Part shown: piece after piece, positions 47,471 to 53,948 of the stretch
Layout: each line of letters starts with the position of its first letter
Numbering within the stretch: the first letter of the stretch is position 1
Source of the DNA: Actinomycetota bacterium
Lineage (GTDB): Bacteria; Actinomycetota; Acidimicrobiia; Acidimicrobiales; Ilumatobacteraceae
Reading direction: 5' to 3'
DNA: 53,948 nucleotides
NCBI GenBank assembly: GCA_027730505.1
Contig: JAQCGT010000003.1
Span: 1 to 53,948, forward strand
The notes under the pieces: generated by a model
What the model was told of the DNA's origin: nothing
The model's database searches: none
Seen by the model: only the letters and a program-made list of their open reading frames with translations
Program-made: the position numbers and the translations under genes

Positions 47471-48159
47471 TTCTCGGGATCGAGAGCGCGACCGAGTCGG
47501 TCGGCGTGGCCCTCGGCGGCCATGACGGCGTGATCGCCTCAGTCGAGATCGCTCGCGGTCGTCGACATGCGGAGTCGATCGTTCCTGCTGTCGAGTTCGT
47601 GTGCCGACAAGCAGACGTCCGCCTCGACGAGGTGGCGGTGGTGGCCGTGGATGTCGGCCCCGGGCTCTTCACCGGAATGCGGGTCGGAATCGCAACCGCC
47701 AAGGCGTTGGCGATGGCCAAACGGGTTCCGATGATCGGGATCACCTCGCTCGATCTGCTGGCATTTCCCGTTCGGCACTCGGACCGGGTGGTGGTCCCGG
47801 TGATCGACGCACGCAAAGGCGAGGTGTTCTGGGCGATGTATCGCCAGGTGCCCGGAGGCGTCCAGCAGGTGATGGCCCCGACAGTCGGCAGTGTCGAGGA
47901 TCTGGTGGCCGATCTGATGGCCCGGGGCCAGGAGTCGCTGTGCATCGGGGACGGCGCCGAGCGGTATCGCACGGAGCTGTCCGAGGTGCATCACGTCGAG
48001 ATCGCCGGCCCCCGGCACCCCTCGGCCGGTGCGCTCGTCGAGTTGGCTCATGCTCGGGCGTTGCGCGAGGAGTGGATTGATCAGCGTGAGATCGCTCCGG
48101 TGTACCTGCGTCAGCCCGATGCTCAGATCAACTGGAACACCCGGCAGGTGCGACCGTGA
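47464..48159 (+). CDS. tsaB: tRNA t6A biosynthesis protein TsaB
   Basis: Scaffold partner of TsaD in t6A synthesis. ATG at 47464 gives 231 residues starting MLILGIESATESVGVAL, with AVDVGPGLFTGMRVGIATAKALA and VVPVIDARKGEVFWAMY. It is a member of the ASKHA-like fold but lacks the metal-binding His pair of TsaD. It overlaps rimI as GTGA. Confidence 0.93.
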   Translation: MLILGIESATESVGVALGGHDGVIASVEIARGRRHAESIVPAVEFVCRQADVRLDEVAVVAVDVGPGLFTGMRVGIATAKALAMAKRVPMIGITSLDLLAFPVRHSDRVVVPVIDARKGEVFWAMYRQVPGGVQQVMAPTVGSVEDLVADLMARGQESLCIGDGAERYRTELSEVHHVEIAGPRHPSAGALVELAHARALREEWIDQREIAPVYLRQPDAQINWNTRQVRP

Positions 48160-48683
48160 GTGGTTGGGTGATCGAACCGATGCGTCGTCGACACCTGCGT
48201 CGGGTGATGGCGATCGAATCGGTGACCTATGACCGGCACTGGTCGCGCACGGTGTTCGAGGACGAACTCGCCCAGGTGGCCCGCGGGAGTCGGTTCTACG
48301 TGGTCGCCCGCTCCGGCCGACGGGTGTTGGGCTATGCCGGACTGTGGGTGATTCCATCGTCGACGGGTGGTGAGGCTCACATCACCAACATCGTCGTCGA
48401 CGAGTCAACTCGCCGCCGAGGGGTGGCCTCAGCGATGATGCGCCACCTGGCAGTCGAGGCCCGCCAGCGCGGTGCTGTGGCGTGGACCCTGGAAGTTCGC
48501 GCCTCGGCGACGCCCGCCCACGAGTTGTACCGACGATTCGGCTTCGCACCCGCCGGTGTGCGTTGCGGCTACTACGAACACGGCGAAGATGCACTCGTCA
48601 TGTGGTGCCACGAACTCGGCGACGACGGGTACCTCGAGCGGATCGGGGCATCGGCTGGTGATGTGGTCAGGAGGTTCGGATGA
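48156..48683 (+). CDS. rimI: GNAT N-acetyltransferase, RimI-like
   Basis: Likely N-terminal alanine acetyltransferase of ribosomal protein S18 or other substrates. The 175 residues show the GNAT fold: HITNIVVDESTRRRGVASAMMRHL with the acetyl-CoA loop RRRGVA, then LEVRASATPAHELYRRFGFAPAGVR. GTG start at 48156. Position between tsaB and tsaD is the common bacterial context and supports RimI over other GNAT families. Confidence 0.88.
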   Translation: MSGWVIEPMRRRHLRRVMAIESVTYDRHWSRTVFEDELAQVARGSRFYVVARSGRRVLGYAGLWVIPSSTGGEAHITNIVVDESTRRRGVASAMMRHLAVEARQRGAVAWTLEVRASATPAHELYRRFGFAPAGVRCGYYEHGEDALVMWCHELGDDGYLERIGASAGDVVRRFG

Positions 48684-49705
48684 TCGTCAACGAGAACACC
48701 TTGGTGCTCGGGATCGAGACGAGTTGCGACGAGACCGCTGCTGCGCTCGTGCTCGGGGGAGACGACGTCATCTCGAGTGTCGTGTCGAGCCAGATCGACC
48801 TGCACGCGGAGTACGGCGGTGTGGTGCCCGAGGTGGCGAGCCGGGCTCATCTCGAATCGCTGAATCCGGTCGTCGCCAGAGCGATTGTTGAAGGCGGCAT
48901 CGACGAGTCGCGGATCGACGCTGTGGCCTGCACGGTCGGACCGGGTTTGATCGGAGCGTTGTTGGTGGGCGTGTCGGCGGCGAAGGCGTTGGCATTGGCG
49001 TGGGACGTGCCCTTCGTCGGCGTGAATCATCTCGAAGCGCACCTGTACGCGTCGTTCCTCGAGAATCGCACGCTGCAGTTCCCGCTCGTCGTGCTGTTGG
49101 TGTCGGGCGGTCACACGATGCTCGTCGAGATGCGCGACCACGGCGACTATCACCTGCTTGGCCGCACCATCGACGACGCAGCGGGCGAGGCCTTTGACAA
49201 GGTGGCCCGGTACCTCGACCTTGGTTATCCGGGAGGACCAGCGATCGACCGGGCGTCCGAGGCAGGCGACCCCGACGCGATCCGGTTTCCGAGGGCGATG
49301 ATGGACGACGGCCTCGACTTCAGTTTCAGCGGCCTGAAGACGTCGGTGGTGAACCACGTGCGACGTGATCCCGATGTGTCGTCAGTGGATGTGGCGGCGT
49401 CGTTTCAGCAGGCGGTGGTTGATGTGCTCGTCCACAAGGCGATGCGGGCTGTACGTGAGGTCGGTGCAACGGGGATCGTGCTCGGCGGTGGTGTCGCCGC
49501 CAACCGTCTCCTGCGTTCGGAGATCTCGGCTGCCTGTGATGCCGCTGGAATCGGCGCGTTCTTGCCAAGCCGCGCGATGTGCACGGACAATGCGGCGATG
49601 ATCGCAGCTGCCGGCTGGCATCGTCTGCGGGCTGTCGGGGCGAGTCCGCTCGATATGGGGGCGTTCCCGACAATGCCGCTCATCGAAGGCGCGGGTCGAC
49701 GATGA
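48680..49705 (+). CDS. tsaD: tRNA N6-adenosine threonylcarbamoyltransferase TsaD
   Basis: Catalytic subunit that transfers the threonylcarbamoyl group to A37. The 341 residues start with LGIETSCDETAAA and have the metal-binding His117 and His121 in NHLEAH, LLVSGGHT, DDAAGEAFDKVAR, DFSFSGLKTS and the C-terminal GGGVAANRLLR and CTDNAAMIAAAG. ATGA overlaps link it to rimI and dus. A threonylcarbamoyl-AMP synthase (TsaC) is not in the window. Confidence 0.95.
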   Translation: MIVNENTLVLGIETSCDETAAALVLGGDDVISSVVSSQIDLHAEYGGVVPEVASRAHLESLNPVVARAIVEGGIDESRIDAVACTVGPGLIGALLVGVSAAKALALAWDVPFVGVNHLEAHLYASFLENRTLQFPLVVLLVSGGHTMLVEMRDHGDYHLLGRTIDDAAGEAFDKVARYLDLGYPGGPAIDRASEAGDPDAIRFPRAMMDDGLDFSFSGLKTSVVNHVRRDPDVSSVDVAASFQQAVVDVLVHKAMRAVREVGATGIVLGGGVAANRLLRSEISAACDAAGIGAFLPSRAMCTDNAAMIAAAGWHRLRAVGASPLDMGAFPTMPLIEGAGRR

Positions 49706-50901
49706 CCGGTCGGGTCCCGTTGCGGGTGGGCGATCACATTCCGGCCGCGCCGGTGGTGCTCGCTCCGATGGCCGGTGTGACGAACGCCGCCTACCGTCGG
49801 ATCTGTCGCTCGTTCGCTCCCGGTCTCGTCTATGTCAACGAGATGGTGATGGCGACGGCTGTTGCCTACCGGAACGACAAGACACTGCGGATGATGACAT
49901 TCGCGTCCGAAGAGCAACCTCGAAGCCTGCAGATCTACGGCAGCGATCCGGCTCAGGTCGGGCGTGCGGTCCGGATGGTCTGCGAAGAAGGTCGCGTCGA
50001 CCATGTCGACCTCAACTTCGGGTGTCCGGCTGCAAAGGTGACTCGAAAAGGCGGCGGTGCTGCGGTACCGGCACGTCCGGCCTTGTTGCGGGCGATCGTG
50101 GCCGCTGCAGTGGCAGGAGCCGAACCATTCGGTGTGCCGGTGACGGCAAAGTTCCGAATGGGGCTTACCGATGATCTGCGCACCGATGTCCGTGCGGGCT
50201 TGATCTGCGCTGATGAGGGCATCACCTGGGTTGCGCTTCACGCTCGAACCGTTGAACAGCACTACGCCGGTGAGGCCCGTTGGAATGCGATCGCTGAGTT
50301 GAAGGCGGCGATCGTCGACGCCGGTCATGCCATTCCCGTTCTCGGAAACGGGGACATCTGGGAAGCCGCTGACGGCGTCGCGATGATGAACCAGACCGGC
50401 TGCGACGGCGTGGTGGTGGGTCGGGGATGCCTCGGTCGACCGTGGCTGTTCCGTGACCTCGTCGAGGCACTCTCGGGTCGGCCGGTTCTCGGTCCGCCGA
50501 CGCTCGGCGAAGTCGCTGAGGTGATCGCCGCGCATGCCCGAGCGCTTGTCGAGCACTACACCGAAGATGGAGTCGGCCGATCGGGCCGGCGGGTTGCGGG
50601 CGAGGATTTCGCCATGCGGGACTTCCGCAAGCATGCGTCGTGGTACCTGACGGGTTACCCGGTCGGGCCCGAGGCGCGCCGGCGCTTCTCGATGGTGTCG
50701 TCCCTCGCTGAACTCGACGACCTCCTCGCGGGCCTCGACCCGCAGGCCGAGTTGGTGGAAGGCGGCCAGCGGATTCGTCGCGGCCACACCAATGGCCCAA
50801 TCAAGGTGTCGCTTCCCGAGGGCTTCTTGTGCGCTGACGACGCTGACGTCGACATGACGATCCCCGACGACGATGCCGTGATGGCGGTATCGGGTGGCTG
50901 A
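49702..50901 (+). CDS. dus: tRNA-dihydrouridine synthase (Dus family)
   Basis: FMN enzyme reducing uridine to dihydrouridine in tRNA D loops. ATG at 49702 gives 399 residues with [19 protein letters not shown], the catalytic cysteine in [32 protein letters not shown], and the FMN-binding VLGNGDIW and [15 protein letters not shown]. It is DusB-like in layout and a little longer than E. coli DusB (321), mostly at the C-terminus. Its stop overlaps the maf start by eight bases. Confidence 0.9.
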   Translation: MTGRVPLRVGDHIPAAPVVLAPMAGVTNAAYRRICRSFAPGLVYVNEMVMATAVAYRNDKTLRMMTFASEEQPRSLQIYGSDPAQVGRAVRMVCEEGRVDHVDLNFGCPAAKVTRKGGGAAVPARPALLRAIVAAAVAGAEPFGVPVTAKFRMGLTDDLRTDVRAGLICADEGITWVALHARTVEQHYAGEARWNAIAELKAAIVDAGHAIPVLGNGDIWEAADGVAMMNQTGCDGVVVGRGCLGRPWLFRDLVEALSGRPVLGPPTLGEVAEVIAAHARALVEHYTEDGVGRSGRRVAGEDFAMRDFRKHASWYLTGYPVGPEARRRFSMVSSLAELDDLLAGLDPQAELVEGGQRIRRGHTNGPIKVSLPEGFLCADDADVDMTIPDDDAVMAVSGG

Positions 50902-51469
50902 CCTGATTCTTGCGTCGGGTTCGCCACGCCGGCGGGAGATGCTGTTGTCACTCGGGATCGAGTTCACGGTGATGCCTGCTGATGTCGACGAGTCTTGGGC
51001 ACCCGGAGAGGATCCCGTTTCGTATGTGGCGCGAGTCGCACACGACAAGGCCTCGGCGGTGCTCACCCGCAACGCGGGTTCCGTCGTGTTGGCGGCTGAT
51101 ACCACCGTCGATCTCGACGGTGTGATCCTTGCCAAGCCCTCCGACAACGGCGATGCCGTGGCCATGCTTGAGTCGCTGTCGGGGCGTTCGCATGAGGCTC
51201 ACACTGCGGTGGTGGTCGCTTCAGGATCTGCGATCGAGACCATCGTCGTGTCGACCACCGTGCGCTTCAGGAGACTGGCCCCGCAGGAGATCGAGTGGTA
51301 TGTCGCAACGGGCGAGCCCCTCGACAAGGCGGGCGCTTACGGCATCCAGGGTCCGGCTGCGGCCTTCGTCGACTGGGTACGTGGCTCGGTGTCGAATGTG
51401 GTCGGCTTGCCGCTCGCCGAGACCGTCGGGTTGTTGCGCGATGCCGGCGTCGTGGTCGCCGGGCGTTAG
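50894..51469 (+). CDS. maf: Maf-like nucleoside triphosphate pyrophosphatase
   Basis: House-cleaning pyrophosphatase of non-canonical nucleotides. GTG at 50894 gives 191 residues: [60 protein letters not shown] and [28 protein letters not shown]. Ends in TAG at 51467-51469, inside the left arm of the first CIRCE operator. Confidence 0.93.
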   Translation: MADLILASGSPRRREMLLSLGIEFTVMPADVDESWAPGEDPVSYVARVAHDKASAVLTRNAGSVVLAADTTVDLDGVILAKPSDNGDAVAMLESLSGRSHEAHTAVVVASGSAIETIVVSTTVRFRRLAPQEIEWYVATGEPLDKAGAYGIQGPAAAFVDWVRGSVSNVVGLPLAETVGLLRDAGVVVAGR

Positions 51470-51492
51470 CACTCTCATGCTCCGGTTGCTAA
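51466..51492 (+). promoter_or_regulatory. CIRCE operator 1 (HrcA site)
   Basis: TTAGCACTC (51466-51474), nine bases, GGTTGCTAA (51484-51492). The left arm is the perfect CIRCE consensus; the right arm matches GAGTGCTAA at 7 of 9. It covers the maf stop codon and the -35 of the groES promoter. HrcA is the known repressor at CIRCE sites. Confidence 0.7.
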
Positions 51493-51515
51493 CCGGCGGC
51501 CCGAGGCTCTAGCCT
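51486..51515 (+). promoter_or_regulatory. Candidate groESL promoter
   Basis: TTGCTA (51486-51491), 18 bases, TAGCCT (51510-51515). The -35 overlaps the right arm of CIRCE 1, and CIRCE 2 starts at the last base of the -10, so repressor binding should block initiation. Confidence 0.6.
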
Positions 51516-51541
51516 TGGCACTCGCACGGGACGAGTGCTAA
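51515..51541 (+). promoter_or_regulatory. CIRCE operator 2 (HrcA site)
   Basis: TTGGCACTC (51515-51523), nine bases, GAGTGCTAA (51533-51541). It matches the CIRCE consensus TTAGCACTC-N9-GAGTGCTAA at 17 of 18 positions. It overlaps the expected transcription start of groES. Confidence 0.92.
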
Positions 51542-51591
51542 CACCCGTTCCGCATCCCCAACCCCTGTTCACGCCAACGGAGGCATGCAAC

Positions 51592-51885
51592 ATGAATCTG
51601 AAGCCGCTCGATGACCGCATCGTCGTCAAGCCGAACGAGGCCGAGACCCAGACTGCGTCAGGGCTCGTGATCCCCGACACCGCCAAGGAGAAGCCCCAGC
51701 AGGGCACTGTCCTGGCCGTGGGCCCGGGCAAGCGCGCCGAGGCAACCGGCGAGTTGATCCCGCTCGACATCAAAGAGGGCGACACGGTCCTCTACTCGAA
51801 GTACGGCGGCACCGAGGTGACCGTCGGCTCCGACGACCTGCTGGTGCTGTCGAGCCGTGACGTGCTCGCCATCGTGGAGAAGTGA
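51592..51885 (+). CDS. groES: Co-chaperonin GroES
   Basis: Heptameric lid of the GroEL folding chamber. ATG at 51592 follows CGGAGGC and gives 97 residues, [20 protein letters not shown], with the mobile loop [22 protein letters not shown] and the end [25 protein letters not shown]. It is under probable HrcA control and followed by groEL after eight bases. Confidence 0.97.
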   Translation: MNLKPLDDRIVVKPNEAETQTASGLVIPDTAKEKPQQGTVLAVGPGKRAEATGELIPLDIKEGDTVLYSKYGGTEVTVGSDDLLVLSSRDVLAIVEK

Positions 51886-51890
51886 GGTAA

Positions 51891-53531
<1,641 letters not shown>

Positions 53532-53556
53532 CGCCCCTGCGACCTCGTGTCGAGTG

Positions 53557-53584
53557 CGAAGCCCGGGCTGCGGCCCGGGCTTCG
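53557..53584 (+). terminator. Terminator after groEL
   Basis: A perfect 12-bp stem (53557-53568 with 53573-53584, CGAAGCCCGGGC and GCCCGGGCTTCG) with loop TGCG, 25 bases after the groEL stop. There is no real T-run. Confidence 0.7.
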
Positions 53585-53589
53585 TCGCG

Positions 53590-53595
53590 TACAAT
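53590..53595 (+). promoter_or_regulatory. Strong -10 box of a leaderless small gene
   Basis: TACAAT matches TATAAT at 5 of 6 and lies seven bases before the ATG at 53603, so RNA would start at or next to the start codon. The -35 region would fall in the terminator stem; no TTGACA-like sequence was seen there. Confidence 0.6.
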
Positions 53596-53602
53596 CACGA
53601 TT

Positions 53603-53785
53603 ATGTCTTTCGAGCGTCCGGCCCCCGATCTCAACAAGCTCCAGCAGGCCTGGGACGAATGGGAACGCGGCGAGCAACTTCCCGGCAAGGTGCTCGCCAA
53701 CCTGAAGACCGCCGGTATGGCCGAAGTGCTCGCCGAACTACTCGCCAGCGGGTGGACGCCGGGCTCAGGCGCATCAGGTGGCTGA
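53603..53785 (+). CDS. Small hypothetical protein, 60 aa
   Basis: MSFERPAPDLNKLQQAWDEW to GWTPGSGASGG. I do not recognise a family. The first 50 residues are charged and predicted helical with many Leu and Ala (QQAWDEWERGEQLPGKVLANLKTAGMAEVLAELLA), followed by a Gly/Ser tail; no signal peptide or membrane segment. A strong -10 box seven bases upstream and host-like codons support it as a real leaderless gene. The next ORF overlaps its end by eight bases, suggesting coupling. Confidence 0.65.
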   Translation: MSFERPAPDLNKLQQAWDEWERGEQLPGKVLANLKTAGMAEVLAELLASGWTPGSGASGG

Positions 53786-53948
53786 ACGTCCCGGCCGAGG
53801 CGGCGACCAAGTCGTCCCCCGGCCCCGGGTGTGGAAGTCGGTGGCCGAGACGCCGTGGACCGGCACGGGTGCACTCCCTGATCTCGGTCGACTGAAATCG
53901 ATCGTCGACGAGCAGGGGAATTCCTTGCAGCCGGCGTTCGACGGTGCG
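53778..53948 (+). CDS. Unknown ORF cut by the right edge
   Basis: A GTG at 53778 opens a frame that runs to the end of the window, 57 codons: MAERPGRGGDQVVPRPRVWK, later LPDLGRLKSIVDEQGNSLQP. The start overlaps the 60-residue gene by eight bases, a typical coupling. The QVVPRPxxW start faintly recalls actinobacterial Nudix-type CoA pyrophosphatases, but no Nudix box is within the window, so no function is assigned. Confidence 0.5.
   Translation, partial: MAERPGRGGDQVVPRPRVWKSVAETPWTGTGALPDLGRLKSIVDEQGNSLQPAFDGA

Overview
The window comes from a high-GC Gram-positive bacterium, an actinobacterium and most probably a member of the Acidimicrobiia (Ilumatobacter-like). Pointers are the GC-rich, C/G-ending codon use, the long coiled-coil insertion in RpoC typical of actinobacterial beta-prime subunits, TAnnnT-type -10 boxes, apparently leaderless genes, zinc-type S14 and a GroES/GroEL operon under CIRCE control. 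The class is inference; the phylum is fairly secure. Every protein gene lies on the + strand.

Layout. 1-3.7 kb: end of rpmG, tRNA-Trp, then secE-nusG-rplK-rplA and rplJ-rplL, closed by a perfect 16-bp terminator. 3.7-11.5 kb: rpoB-rpoC behind two candidate promoters. 11.6-16.2 kb: the str block rpsL-rpsG-fusA-tuf-rpsJ. 16.2-21.6 kb: a polyamine-type ABC transporter (potABCD) and an HtrA-like membrane-anchored protease, which separate rpsJ from the rest of the S10 block. 21.8-33.2 kb: rplC through secY and adk in the usual S10/spc order. 33.2-38.2 kb: infA-rpmJ-rpsM-rpsK-rpsD-rpoA-rplQ-truA-rplM-rpsI. 38.2-47 kb: cell-wall precursor and related genes, namely glmM, a greatly enlarged glmS, acpS, nnrE/nnrD, a secreted SGNH/peptidoglycan-binding protein and alr. 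47-51.5 kb: tsaE-tsaB-rimI-tsaD (t6A tRNA modification), dus and maf. 51.5-53.5 kb: groES-groEL. The right edge has a 60-codon orphan gene and a truncated ORF. No intergenic stretch reaches 300 bases, and I found no insertion sequences, CRISPR arrays or integrase genes.

Most of the window is the conserved transcription/translation superoperon of a growing cell: ribosomal proteins, RNA polymerase core, elongation factors and Sec translocon. It is followed by cell-wall sugar and D-alanine supply and by chaperonin. Genes are tightly coupled, with many ATGA, GTGA and TGATG overlaps.

The points most worth a second look are: a GlmS of 1118 residues with insertions and an extra C-terminal region; infA, whose conserved protein begins at a CTG codon with a well-placed Shine-Dalgarno sequence and which has its own promoter; a tuf gene whose third codon positions are the reverse of its neighbours' (T/G instead of C); the pot/htrA block inside the S10 cluster with a structured leader in front of rplC; arginine at S12 position 88, a known streptomycin-resistance substitution; tandem CIRCE operators around the groES promoter; and the three TAG stop codons of the window all lying inside regulatory elements of the next gene.
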